A stretch of 64,000 bases of DNA from assembly GCF_023822065.1 (NCBI RefSeq), contig NZ_CP084930.1, positions 3,302,001 through 3,366,000 of the forward strand. Direction: 5' to 3'. Made by a program: the position numbers and the translations under genes. Every line of letters starts with the position of its first letter. Position 1 is the stretch's first letter. This DNA comes from Sphingomonas morindae (GTDB taxonomy: Bacteria; Pseudomonadota; Alphaproteobacteria; Sphingomonadales; Sphingomonadaceae). The notes beneath the pieces were generated by a model. The model saw nothing but the letters and a program-made list of their open reading frames with translations. It was not told where the DNA came from and did no database searches. This document shows, in pieces, positions 37,244 to 45,964 of this stretch.

Positions 37244-39324
37244 GCGCGCCCGTTTGGCCGGCGCTGCTCGGTCGCTTCAGCTGGGACGCGCTGCCCTTCG
37301 TGCGCGCCTGGGCGCATCCCGACGCCAACGAGATCATCGGCGCCGGCGCCGGGGGGATGGTGGTGGCGGGCGCGCTGTTCGCGGTGGCGCTGCTCACCTA
37401 TCTCGGCCGCTGGCGCTGGCTCTGGCGCGAATGGATCACCAGCCTCGATCACAAGAAGATCGGGATCATGTATGTGGTGCTGGCCTTCATCATGCTGGCG
37501 CGCGCGCTGATCGAGGCCAATCTGATGCGGCTTCAGCAGGCGAGCGCGATCAACGCGCCGGGCTTCGTGGCGCCGGAGCATTTCGCCGAGCTGTTCAGCA
37601 CCCATGGCTCGATCATGATCTTCTTCATGGCGATGCCCTTTCTCACCGGGCTGATGAACTATCTCGTCCCGCTCCAGATCGGCAGCCGCGACGTGGCCTT
37701 CCCGCTGGTCAACGCGATCGGCCTGTGGCTGACCGCCGCCGGCGCGGCGCTGATGATGGCCAGCCTCGTGATCGGCCGCTTCTCCACCGGCGGATGGAGC
37801 GGCTATCCGCCCTATACCGAGCTGGCCTTCAGCCCCGGCACCGGCCCCGATTACTGGATCTGGGCGGTGACGCTGGGATCGGTCGCGTCGACACTCGCGG
37901 GGCTCAACATCGCCGTCACCCTCTACAAGATGCGATGCCCGGGCATGAAGCTGATGCGCATGCCGCTCTTCTGTTGGACGAGCCTGTGCACCGCGATCCT
38001 GATGGTGTTCGCCATGCCGCCGCTGACCGTGGCGACCGCGCTGCTCGCCCTCGACCGCTATCTCGGCTTCCATTTCTTCACCAACACGCTTGGCGGCAAT
38101 ATGATGAACTACGCCAACCTGTTCTGGATGTTCGGCCATCCGGAGGTGTATATCGTCATCCTGCCCGCCTTCGGCATCTATTCGGAAGTGGTCTCCACCT
38201 TCTCCGGCAAGGAGCTGTACGGCTATATCTCGCTCGTGATCGCGACCATGGCGATCGCCGTCCTCTCCTTCACGGTGTGGCTGCATCATTTCTTCACCAT
38301 GGGGCAGAGCGCCGACATCAACGCCATTTTCGGCATCGCGACGATGACGATCGGCGTGCCGACCGGGGTCAAGATCTATAATTGGATCTGGACCATGTTT
38401 CGCGGCGAGGTGCGCTTCACCACGCCGATGCTCTACGCGCTTGCCTTCATGATGACCTTCGTGCTCGGCGGCCTCACCGGCATCATCCTCGCCTTTCCGC
38501 CGCTCGATTATCTGGTGCACAATACGCTGTTCCTGGTGGCGCATTTCCACAATATGCTGATCCCGGGCACGCTGTACGGGCTGGTCGCCGCCTACACCTT
38601 CTGGTTTCCCAAAGCCTTCGGCTTCCGCCTCAACGAGTTTTGGGGCCGGGTGGCGGTGGCGTGCTGGGTGATCGGCTTCTATCTCGCCTTCATGCCGCTC
38701 TACGTGCTGGGCGCGGCGGGGATGACGCGGCGCACCCAGGCGGTGCACGAAGCCGCCTACCGGCCGTGGCTCTACATCGCCGAGGTCGGCGCGGTGATCC
38801 TGTTCTGCGGGCTCGCGGCGCTGATCGTCCAGCTTTGGGTGAGCATCCGCGATCGCGATGCCAACCGCGTTCCGGTCGGCGATCCCTGGGATGGGCGGAC
38901 GCTCGAATGGTCGATCGCGGCGCCCCCGCCCGAGTATAATTTCGCCCACATTCCGCATGTGGAGCGGCTCGACGCCTTCTACCACGACAAGCGCAGCCAC
39001 GCGCCCTATGCCGCGCCGCCGCACTACAGCGCCATCGAGATGCCGCGCAACAGCCGCACCGCGCCGGTCCTCGGCCTGGCCGGCGCCGCCACGGGGTTCG
39101 CGCTGGTCTGGTATATGTGGTGGCTCGCCGCGGTCGGGGCGGTGGCGATGGTGGTGACGGTGATCGCGCGCAGCTTCGTCCGCGACACCGAGCGGACCAT
39201 AACCGCCGAGGAGATCGAGCGGACCGAGCGCGCCTGGCTGGCGGAGGTCGCACGCGCCCGGCCGATCCCGCGCGAGATCGAAAACAGCACGGCCAATCAG
39301 GGCCTCGCCAAGGTGCACGCATGA
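37240..39324 (+). CDS. cyoB: Cytochrome o ubiquinol oxidase subunit I
   Basis: A 694-residue haem-copper oxidase subunit with about 14-15 membrane helices. It holds low-spin haem and the haem o3-CuB centre. The ligands are visible: FSTHGSIMIFF (haem b His), FWMFGHPEVYIVILP (CuB His and cross-linked Tyr), LHHFFT (two CuB His) and FLVAHFHNMLIPG (haem ligands). WITSLDHKKIGIMY at the N-terminus is also typical. It reduces O2 to water with ubiquinol and pumps protons; the A-type D- and K-channel residues look intact. ATGA overlaps join it to cyoA and cyoC. Confidence 0.97.
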   Translation: MSAPVWPALLGRFSWDALPFVRAWAHPDANEIIGAGAGGMVVAGALFAVALLTYLGRWRWLWREWITSLDHKKIGIMYVVLAFIMLARALIEANLMRLQQASAINAPGFVAPEHFAELFSTHGSIMIFFMAMPFLTGLMNYLVPLQIGSRDVAFPLVNAIGLWLTAAGAALMMASLVIGRFSTGGWSGYPPYTELAFSPGTGPDYWIWAVTLGSVASTLAGLNIAVTLYKMRCPGMKLMRMPLFCWTSLCTAILMVFAMPPLTVATALLALDRYLGFHFFTNTLGGNMMNYANLFWMFGHPEVYIVILPAFGIYSEVVSTFSGKELYGYISLVIATMAIAVLSFTVWLHHFFTMGQSADINAIFGIATMTIGVPTGVKIYNWIWTMFRGEVRFTTPMLYALAFMMTFVLGGLTGIILAFPPLDYLVHNTLFLVAHFHNMLIPGTLYGLVAAYTFWFPKAFGFRLNEFWGRVAVACWVIGFYLAFMPLYVLGAAGMTRRTQAVHEAAYRPWLYIAEVGAVILFCGLAALIVQLWVSIRDRDANRVPVGDPWDGRTLEWSIAAPPPEYNFAHIPHVERLDAFYHDKRSHAPYAAPPHYSAIEMPRNSRTAPVLGLAGAATGFALVWYMWWLAAVGAVAMVVTVIARSFVRDTERTITAEEIERTERAWLAEVARARPIPREIENSTANQGLAKVHA

Positions 39325-39947
39325 GCATGGACGCGACCCGACACGCGGGACTGCCCGTGGATCATGGCGACGCCGAGGCGGAGATGGACGCTTCGCGCGA
39401 TCTGTTCGGCTTCTGGGTGTTCCTGATGAGCGACGCGGTTATCTTCGCGCTGCTCTTCGCCACCTATGGCGTCATGCTCCCCGCCACCGCCGGCGGCCCG
39501 ACGCCGGCGAGCGAATATAAGATCGGCCCGACCTTTCTGGAGACGCTGGTGCTGCTGACGAGCAGCCTCACCTTCGGCATGGCGACGGTGGCGCTGAAGC
39601 ACGCAGCGCAGCGCCGGGCGTTGCTGGCCTGGATGGCGGTGACGCTGGCGCTCGGCCTGCTCTTTCTCGGGCTCGAGCTGCACGACTTCGCCGATATGGC
39701 CGCGCATGGCGCGGTGCCGGCGCGCAGCGGCTTTCTCTCGGCCTTTTTCGGGCTGGTGCCGCTGCACGGGCTGCACGTGCTGGCGGGCTGCCTGTGGATC
39801 CTGGTGATGATGGCGCAGCTCCTGATCTTCGGGCCGGATCCGCGCGTGCGGATCAACATCCAGAGGCTCGGCCTGTTCTGGCATTTCCTCGACATCATCT
39901 GGATCGCCATCTTCTCGACCGTCTATCTGCCGGGGCTGATCCGATGA
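39321..39947 (+). CDS. cyoC: Cytochrome o ubiquinol oxidase subunit III
   Basis: A 208-residue membrane protein with five predicted helices, matching bacterial CyoC (~204). Typical blocks are LFGFWVFLMSDAVIFALLFA, LGLLFLGLELHDFADMAAHG, VPLHGLHVLAG and GLFWHFLDIIWIAIF with its conserved His-Asp. It supports assembly and stability of the oxidase. The start ATG overlaps the cyoB stop (ATGA), and its own stop overlaps cyoD. Confidence 0.95.
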   Translation: MSMDATRHAGLPVDHGDAEAEMDASRDLFGFWVFLMSDAVIFALLFATYGVMLPATAGGPTPASEYKIGPTFLETLVLLTSSLTFGMATVALKHAAQRRALLAWMAVTLALGLLFLGLELHDFADMAAHGAVPARSGFLSAFFGLVPLHGLHVLAGCLWILVMMAQLLIFGPDPRVRINIQRLGLFWHFLDIIWIAIFSTVYLPGLIR

Positions 39948-40258
39948 GCGCGCCCGACGCGGCAAAGCGGCGGGCGATCCGCACCTATCTGATCGGCTAT
40001 GGCGCCGCGCTGCTGCTGACCGGGGCCGCCTTCGCCGCCGTGCACTGGCCGGTGGTGGGGCCCCGCGCCAGCTTCGCGCTGATCCTGGCGCTGGCGCTGG
40101 TGCAGATCATCGTCCAGTTCCGCTGCTTCCTCCATATCCGGCTGAACCGCACGTCGCGGGACGATCTCCAGCTGATCCTCTTCTCGGCGCTGATCGTGGC
40201 GCTGATGGTGGGCGGCACGCTCGTCATCCTGTTCAATCTGCGCGGCCGGATGATGTAG
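39944..40258 (+). CDS. cyoD: Cytochrome o ubiquinol oxidase subunit IV
   Basis: A 104-residue protein with three membrane helices, the size of CyoD. The LIGYGAALLLTGAAFAAVHW and QIIVQFRCFLHI stretches fit the family. It ends the cyo operon. No cyoE (haem O synthase) follows, so haem O must be supplied from elsewhere in the genome. Confidence 0.93.
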   Translation: MSAPDAAKRRAIRTYLIGYGAALLLTGAAFAAVHWPVVGPRASFALILALALVQIIVQFRCFLHIRLNRTSRDDLQLILFSALIVALMVGGTLVILFNLRGRMM

Positions 40259-40291
40259 CCGCCTGCGGCATCGAACCGGGGCCCCCTGCGT

Positions 40292-40301
40292 TTAGGCCTA
40301 A
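40292..40301. promoter_or_regulatory. Palindrome TTAGGCCTAA between cyoD and the sedolisin gene
   Basis: A perfect 10-bp palindrome 24 bp before the sedolisin ATG, in a 66-bp gap. It may be an operator; there is no other support. Confidence 0.25.
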
Positions 40302-40324
40302 GCCTTTCAGGTGAGGACAGGATC

Positions 40325-42235
40325 ATGGCCGAGCGGCACGAACTCAAGGGCAGCACCCATCCGGCGCCACGCGGCATGCGGCCCGTGGGCAAGGTGGCCG
40401 GCGACGAGAAAATCACCGTCAGCCTCTATCTCAAGCCCCGGAGCGACGCCGCGCCGGCGGGCGACGGAGTGGCGCCGCGCGCGGCGATCCGCCAAGCGCG
40501 CGAGGCCGCGCATGCCGAGGATTGCGCGGCGATCCGCGCATTCGCCGCCGAGGCCGGTCTCGCGGTGGTGGAGGAAAGCGCGGCACGGCGCCTCGTTAAG
40601 CTGAGCGGCCCGGCGGCCGCGCTGGAACAGGCCTTCGGCACCGAGCTTCGCTGCTATGAGGGCGACGGGCAATCGGTGCGCGGGCGCGAGGGCCCGCTGC
40701 ACCTGCCTGCGTCGCTCGCCGATCGCGTGATCGCGGTGCTCGGGCTCGATACCACGCCGGCGGCAACCCCCAAGATCGTCCCGCATCGCGGGCCCACGCC
40801 GCCCTCCGGCTTTCTGCCGAGCGAGGTCGCCAGCCTGTACGGCTTCGCCGGAGCCGAGGCCAAGGGGCGGTGCATCGCGCTGATCGAGCTGGGCGGCGGC
40901 TTCACCCAGGCCGATAACGAAGCCGCCTTCCGCGCCATGGGGCTTGCGCCGCCGGAGATCGTCGCGGTCGGGGTCGATGGCGGAACCAATGCTCCGGGCG
41001 ACGGGAGCGGCGCCGATGGCGAGGTGGCGCTGGACATTCAGGTCGCGGGCGCGGTCGCGCCGGGCGCGCGCATCGCCGTCTATTTCGCGCCGAACACCAG
41101 CCAGGGCTTTGTCGACGCGATCAGCCAGGCCGTGCATGACGAGCAGAACAAGCCCGACGTGCTGTCGATCAGCTGGGGGTCGCCCGAGGATGGCTGGAGC
41201 GGACAGGCGATCGCAGCCATGTCCGCCGCCTTCAAGGATGCGGTCAGCCTCGGCGTGACGGTGACGGCGGCCTCGGGCGATTCGCTCGCCACCGACGGCG
41301 AGACGGACGGCCAGCCCCATGTCGATTATCCCGCCTCGGATCCGAGCGTGCTCGGCTGTGGCGGCACGCGGATCACCGCCTCGGGCGATGCGATCGGCGA
41401 GGAAGTGGTGTGGAAGAGCAATGGCGGCGGCACCGGCGGCGGCGTGAGCACGCTGTTCGCGCGGCCCGATTATCAGTCCGGCGTCACCATTCCCGCGCCG
41501 GCTTCGGCCAAGGGCGGGCGCGGCGTGCCCGATGTCGCCGGCAATGCCGATCCCGATAGCGGCTATCGCATCGTAACGGGCGGACAGACCGGCATCATCG
41601 GCGGCACCAGCGCGGTGGCGCCGCTCTGGGCCGGCATCGTCGCCGTGCTCAAGGCGCGGAGCGGCCGCGCGCTCGGCCAGCCCCATGCCCGGCTCTATGC
41701 CAGTCCGGACGCGCTGCGCGACATTGTGCGCGGCGACAACAAGTCCGGCGCGATCGGCTATGCCGCCGGGCCCGGCTGGGATGCCTGCACCGGCCTCGGA
41801 TCGCCCGACGGCGCGAAGCTCGCCAGCCTGTTCGGGGGCGATGCCGCTTCGGCCCGTCCGGGCCCCGCGGCGCGCGCCGCGCTGCTGACGGTGACCGGCC
41901 TCGATGGCAGCGCGATGCTGATCGACCCGGCTTCGATCTTCCGCATCCGCGCCTCGATCCCCAGCGAGGGGCCGACCGCGACGCGGATCGAGTATGGCGC
42001 GGGCTATCTCTTCACCCCCGAAGCGATCGACGCGCTGCTCGCCCGCATCGGAGCGGCGGCGCATTTCGTGCCGCTGACGACACGCGCGGGCACGCCCGTC
42101 TATCTCAACGCGGCGGCGATCTCGTCGGTCCGTCCGGCGCTGCCGGCCAATGGCCCGGGCACGGAGATCATCATCGCCGGCCAGTATCAGCATGTCACCG
42201 AGAGCGTGGCCGCCGTGCAGGCGCTGCTCGCCTGA
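40325..42235 (+). CDS. S53 family peptidase (sedolisin/kumamolisin-like) with duplicated C-terminal FlbD-like repeats
   Basis: A 636-residue serine-carboxyl peptidase. The N-terminal ~180 residues are the pro-kumamolisin activation domain (ITVSLYLKPR, LEQAFGTELRCYE, GPLHLPASLADRVIAVLGLD). The catalytic domain carries Glu233 and Asp237 (DGEVALDIQV), the oxyanion Asp319 (AASGDSLATDG) and Ser429 in GGTSAVAPLW. There is no signal peptide, as in many sedolisins released by other routes. The last ~115 residues are unusual: two ungapped tandem repeats (VTGLDGSAMLIDPASI... and LTTRAGTPVYLNAAAI...) resemble the small FlbD fold. It probably cleaves proteins at acid pH. It stands after cyoD with a separate leader. 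Confidence 0.9.
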   Translation: MAERHELKGSTHPAPRGMRPVGKVAGDEKITVSLYLKPRSDAAPAGDGVAPRAAIRQAREAAHAEDCAAIRAFAAEAGLAVVEESAARRLVKLSGPAAALEQAFGTELRCYEGDGQSVRGREGPLHLPASLADRVIAVLGLDTTPAATPKIVPHRGPTPPSGFLPSEVASLYGFAGAEAKGRCIALIELGGGFTQADNEAAFRAMGLAPPEIVAVGVDGGTNAPGDGSGADGEVALDIQVAGAVAPGARIAVYFAPNTSQGFVDAISQAVHDEQNKPDVLSISWGSPEDGWSGQAIAAMSAAFKDAVSLGVTVTAASGDSLATDGETDGQPHVDYPASDPSVLGCGGTRITASGDAIGEEVVWKSNGGGTGGGVSTLFARPDYQSGVTIPAPASAKGGRGVPDVAGNADPDSGYRIVTGGQTGIIGGTSAVAPLWAGIVAVLKARSGRALGQPHARLYASPDALRDIVRGDNKSGAIGYAAGPGWDACTGLGSPDGAKLASLFGGDAASARPGPAARAALLTVTGLDGSAMLIDPASIFRIRASIPSEGPTATRIEYGAGYLFTPEAIDALLARIGAAAHFVPLTTRAGTPVYLNAAAISSVRPALPANGPGTEIIIAGQYQHVTESVAAVQALLA

Positions 42236-42249
42236 CCGCGCGATCCGCG

Positions 42250-42555
42250 ATGCACCCCGCCTCCCTCCTCGCCGTCATCAGCGTCTTCGCGCTCGTGCTC
42301 AGCGGTCTCAACTGGCTCCTCTTCGTGCTGATCACCTTCCTCTACGACCTGCCCGCGCTGGCCAGGGCGACCGCGCGGGCCGACGAGGAGGGCGTGGCGG
42401 CGCCGCGCGGGCTGGCCGAGGGCGCCCGGCTCCTGGAGGGCGCGGGCGTGCTGGCCGGCGCCTTCCGCCGCGCGGGAGCCGGCCCGACGGCCGCCGCCAT
42501 GTCGCTGCTCTGTCTTGTGCTTGCGGCGGTGGCCGCGGGCATTGCGAAATTCTGA
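42250..42555 (+). CDS. Small membrane protein, hypothetical
   Basis: A 101-residue protein not assigned to a family. It has a first membrane helix at about 5-33, a charged Ala/Glu/Arg-rich middle and a second helix at about 80-98. Strand and codon use match its neighbours, and it lies 14 bp after the sedolisin stop, so it is likely a real gene in that transcript. No clear ribosome-binding site precedes the ATG. It could be a small membrane partner of the peptidase, but nothing proves it. Confidence 0.55.
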   Translation: MHPASLLAVISVFALVLSGLNWLLFVLITFLYDLPALARATARADEEGVAAPRGLAEGARLLEGAGVLAGAFRRAGAGPTAAAMSLLCLVLAAVAAGIAKF

Positions 42556-42695
42556 CGCCGCCGCCGATCTCGCCCGTGCGTGTGGAGACTTATCGCCGGG
42601 GCGCAGCGCCGCGCGGATAAACCCTGATTGCGGAGCGGCCCCGACTAAGCCAGACTGCGCAAGGCAGCGCGCGTTAGAGGCGCAAGGGAGAGACG

Positions 42696-45149
42696 ATGCG
42701 ACCAAAATTGAGCGTTACGCGCGGCCCCGCCTTCCTCCTGCTGCTCCTTGCCGCGCTGGCGCTCATCCCGACGCACCGTGCCTCGGCGGCCCCGGTCGAG
42801 GCGGGAGCGCCCTTCCTCATCGAGCGCGAGGGTCGCACCATCGCGGTGGAGCCCTATGGCCCCAACATCGTCCGCATCACGCTCAGCACCCGCCGCGCCG
42901 ACGCGCTCGGCGCGCCTGGCTACGGCTTCACCGGCCGTCCCTCCGCCAGCGGCTGGAGCCAGGCGACGGACGCGAACGGCTATACGGTGCTGCGCTCGGA
43001 CCGGATGGTGGTGCGCCTCGCCCCGGAGGCGCTCTCGCGTCCCGAGCCGATGCCGCTCGATCCGCTCAACCAGGCGCTGCGCAACACCTATTTCGGCGGC
43101 CCGCCGAGCCCCGGCCGCTTCACCGACATGCTCGCCATCGAGACCGCCGCGGGCAAGCCCTTGCTGACGATGCACCGCTGGTCGATGATCGCCAACGCCG
43201 CCGCCAACCCCGCCGCTAACCCCGCCGCCGGCGGCGCGGCGCCGGCGGGCGATGCCGGCTATCGCGTCGCCGCCACCTTCGATGCGCCCGCCGACGAGCA
43301 TGTTTTCGGCCTCGGCCAGCACCAGGCGGGGCTGCTCGATCTGCGCGGGCATCAGATCCATTGCTGGCACGATTATGGCGCCATCGGCGGCGAGACGGTG
43401 TGCGTGCCCTTCGTGGTCTCGACGCGCGGCTATGGGCTGATCTGGGACAATCCATCCAAGACCACGGTCGATCTGGCGATCAACCAGCAGAGCCAATGGT
43501 CGTCTGACATTGGCGAGCGCGTCTCCTTCTTCGTCATCGCCGGCGCGCGCAGCGACGAGATCTACCAGGGCTATCGCCAGCTCACCGGCGCCACGCCGCT
43601 GCTCCCGCGCGGCGGCTATGGCTATATCCAGAGCAAGGCGATCTACCCCACCCAGGATCAAGCGCTGGCCGTGGCCAAGGGCTATCGCGACCGCGCGCTG
43701 CCGCTCGACACGCTGGTGGTCGATTTTCTGAACGCCACCCGCCAGGGCGAGCTGGATCTCGATCCCGCCCGCTGGCCCGATCCGGCGGGGATGAACCGGA
43801 CGCTCCACGCCATGGGGGTGCGCTCGATGCTGAGCGTGTGGCCGCATTTCGCGCCCGGCACGCGCTATTACGACATGCTGCTCCAGAAGGGCTGGCTGAT
43901 CCGCGACGTGAACGGCGTGCCCGATCATGGCGGCTACAAGCCGGACGCCATCGGCCCCAATATCGACACCACCAACCCCGACGCGGCGCGCTGGTGGTGG
44001 GAGGCGATCCGGGATCGCTACATCAAGCCCTATGGCTTCGACGACATCTGGCTCGACGAGACCGAGCCCGACATCGATCCCGCGAACGATATCTTCTCCA
44101 TCGGATCCGGCAAACGCTATTACAATGTCTATCCGCTGTTCCACACGGCGTCCGTCTATGAGGGCAATCGCCGCGACTTTGGCGACAGCCGCCGCATCAT
44201 GATCCTGGCGCGCGCCGCCTATCTGGGCGCGCAGCGCAATGGCACCGTCTTCTGGTCGAGCGACATCGTTTCCAACTGGGATATGCTCAAGCGCTCGATC
44301 CCGGCCGGTCTCAACTTCTCGGCGAGCGGCATGCCCTATTGGGATACCGATATCGCCGGCTTCTTCTCCCCCTCGCTGCCCGCCACCTACCGCCCCGAGC
44401 ATCCGCCGCTCATCGATCCCTCGGACGTGCGCGACAATGTTGGCCGCTTCACCGACTATCCCGAGCTGTTCGTGCGCTGGTTCGAGTGGGGCAGCTTCCA
44501 GCCGATCATGCGCGCCCATGGCGAGCGGATGCACAATGAAGTCTGGTCCTATGGCAAGCAGGCGGAGCCCATCCTCTCGTCCTATCTGCGGCTGCGCTAC
44601 CGGCTGCTGCCCTATATCTATTCGCTCGGCTACCGCACCTATCAGAGCGGCGCGCCGATCATGCGCGCGCTGTTCATGGATTTTCCGGAGGATCCGAATG
44701 CGCTCGACCTGAAGGACGAATATATGTTCGGACCGGCCTTTCTGGTGGCGCCGGTGGTGGAACAGGGCGCGACCAGCCGCAAAGTATATCTGCCCGCCGG
44801 GGCCGACTGGTATGATTACTGGACGAACAGGCGCTTCTCGGGCGGCCAGTGGATCGAGGCGGCGGCGCCGATCGAGACCATCCCGCTGTTCGTCCGCGCG
44901 GGCTCGATCGTGCCGCTGGGCTCGGCGATCACCGGCGCGAGCAAGGACCAGGTGATCGAAACGCTCCGGGTCTATCCGGGCGCCGACGCGGCCTTCACCC
45001 TCTTCTCCGACGACGGCACCTCCTACCGCTATGAACATGGGGCCGGATCGGTCACCACGGTGCAATGGGACGATCGCGCGCAAAAGCTGCGCTATTCGGG
45101 CACGCTGCGCCAGCCCAAGCAGCCCAAGGTCGAGGTGGTAAGCCACTGA
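42696..45149 (+). CDS. Secreted glycoside hydrolase family 31 (alpha-xylosidase/alpha-glucosidase type)
   Basis: An 817-residue enzyme with a signal peptide (ends THRASAAP). The GH31 order is intact: an N-terminal beta-sandwich (FGLGQHQAG, LIWDNPSKTTVDL), then the barrel from LLPRGGYGYIQSKAIY, the nucleophile Asp in DDIWLDETEPDID, the RIMILARAAYLGAQRNGTV block, WSSDIVSNWDMLKRSI and MPYWDTDIAGFF with the acid/base Asp. The C-terminal beta domains include a DUF5110-like part (VYPGADAAFTLFSDDGTSY). It would remove alpha-xylosyl or alpha-glucosyl residues, for example from xyloglucan. GGGAG precedes the ATG. It is well away from the main glycan cluster, in its own unit. Confidence 0.93.
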   Translation: MRPKLSVTRGPAFLLLLLAALALIPTHRASAAPVEAGAPFLIEREGRTIAVEPYGPNIVRITLSTRRADALGAPGYGFTGRPSASGWSQATDANGYTVLRSDRMVVRLAPEALSRPEPMPLDPLNQALRNTYFGGPPSPGRFTDMLAIETAAGKPLLTMHRWSMIANAAANPAANPAAGGAAPAGDAGYRVAATFDAPADEHVFGLGQHQAGLLDLRGHQIHCWHDYGAIGGETVCVPFVVSTRGYGLIWDNPSKTTVDLAINQQSQWSSDIGERVSFFVIAGARSDEIYQGYRQLTGATPLLPRGGYGYIQSKAIYPTQDQALAVAKGYRDRALPLDTLVVDFLNATRQGELDLDPARWPDPAGMNRTLHAMGVRSMLSVWPHFAPGTRYYDMLLQKGWLIRDVNGVPDHGGYKPDAIGPNIDTTNPDAARWWWEAIRDRYIKPYGFDDIWLDETEPDIDPANDIFSIGSGKRYYNVYPLFHTASVYEGNRRDFGDSRRIMILARAAYLGAQRNGTVFWSSDIVSNWDMLKRSIPAGLNFSASGMPYWDTDIAGFFSPSLPATYRPEHPPLIDPSDVRDNVGRFTDYPELFVRWFEWGSFQPIMRAHGERMHNEVWSYGKQAEPILSSYLRLRYRLLPYIYSLGYRTYQSGAPIMRALFMDFPEDPNALDLKDEYMFGPAFLVAPVVEQGATSRKVYLPAGADWYDYWTNRRFSGGQWIEAAAPIETIPLFVRAGSIVPLGSAITGASKDQVIETLRVYPGADAAFTLFSDDGTSYRYEHGAGSVTTVQWDDRAQKLRYSGTLRQPKQPKVEVVSH

Positions 45150-45174
45150 GCCGGCGGCGCGCCGGCGTGCCGCT

Positions 45175-45963
45175 TCAGGCGAGCGCGTCGGCGTCCGTCG
45201 ACACGCGGCGCGCGCGCGCATCCTCGCGATAGCGTTCGATCCAGGCCAGGCTTTCCGCGTTCGACAGCTTGGCCAGCGCGGGCGCGACGACGCGGGCTTC
45301 GGGAAAGCCCAGGAAATCGAGCACGACGCGCATCACCTCCTCGTAGCGTTCGGACAGGATCTCGTACCAGATCGTCAGCGCCGGAACCCGGTGCCGCCTG
45401 AGATAGCCGTCCCATTGCCGCTCGTAGCGCAGGCAGAGCCGCCGCAGCCGGTCGATCTCGGCGAAATCATAGGCGATGCGCGCCTCGGCGTCGGGCGTGC
45501 CCGCCGGCGCCGCCACGCGCCGATGCCACACGCGCGATCGCGAGGCGCGATAGAGCGACACCGCCTGCGCCACCTTGTCGCGGCGCCGCAGCCACAGGCA
45601 GCGCGCCGGGCCGAGCAGCGCCAGCCGATAGTCCTCCCGATCGCCCGCCCCCGCACCGGCGGCGGCATGGCTGGCGACCACCATCCGCTCGAACACGGGC
45701 AGCTGGTGCCAGTGGATCTTGAAGCCGGCGATGCCGTTCGCCGTGGTCGCGGCCGCGATGGCGCGATCGAGATAGTCGACATCGTCGGCCGCCCCCAGCG
45801 CCGCCTTGTAGCGGGCATCGACCTGTGGGCGATCGTCGAACCGCTCGATCGGGCGCCCCACGACGCCGGTGCGGCCAAGGCCGTCGCACAGCAGCGTGCT
45901 GCCGGTGCGCGGGCTGGCGCAGACGAAATAGCTGGCGCGCGGGCGCGGCGGCGCCGCCGCCAC
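45175..45963 (-). CDS. Stf0-type sulfotransferase family protein
   Basis: A 262-residue cytoplasmic protein starting at GTG. The PAPS-binding loop is near the N-terminus (FVCASPRTGSTLLCDGL), followed by FKIHWHQLPVFER and LRRRDKVAQAVSLYRASRS, as in Stf0 (the trehalose 2-sulfotransferase family). It would use PAPS to sulfate a sugar or other acceptor not identifiable here. It starts 1 base after the stop of the exported-protein gene upstream, so the two are co-translated. A paralogue with the same layout lies at 49.3-50.1 kb, linking sulfation with the two Gly-rich effectors. Confidence 0.82.
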   Translation of the reverse strand: MAAAPPRPRASYFVCASPRTGSTLLCDGLGRTGVVGRPIERFDDRPQVDARYKAALGAADDVDYLDRAIAAATTANGIAGFKIHWHQLPVFERMVVASHAAAGAGAGDREDYRLALLGPARCLWLRRRDKVAQAVSLYRASRSRVWHRRVAAPAGTPDAEARIAYDFAEIDRLRRLCLRYERQWDGYLRRHRVPALTIWYEILSERYEEVMRVVLDFLGFPEARVVAPALAKLSNAESLAWIERYREDARARRVSTDADALA

Positions 45964-45964
45964 C

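Noticed and set aside
40307-42193. 628-residue ORF antisense to the sedolisin gene
   Set aside because: No recognisable domain; the opposite strand encodes a complete peptidase with its catalytic residues.
42645-45221. 858-residue ORF antisense to the GH31 gene
   Set aside because: Shadow of GH31; composition dominated by Arg, Gly, Ala and no motif.
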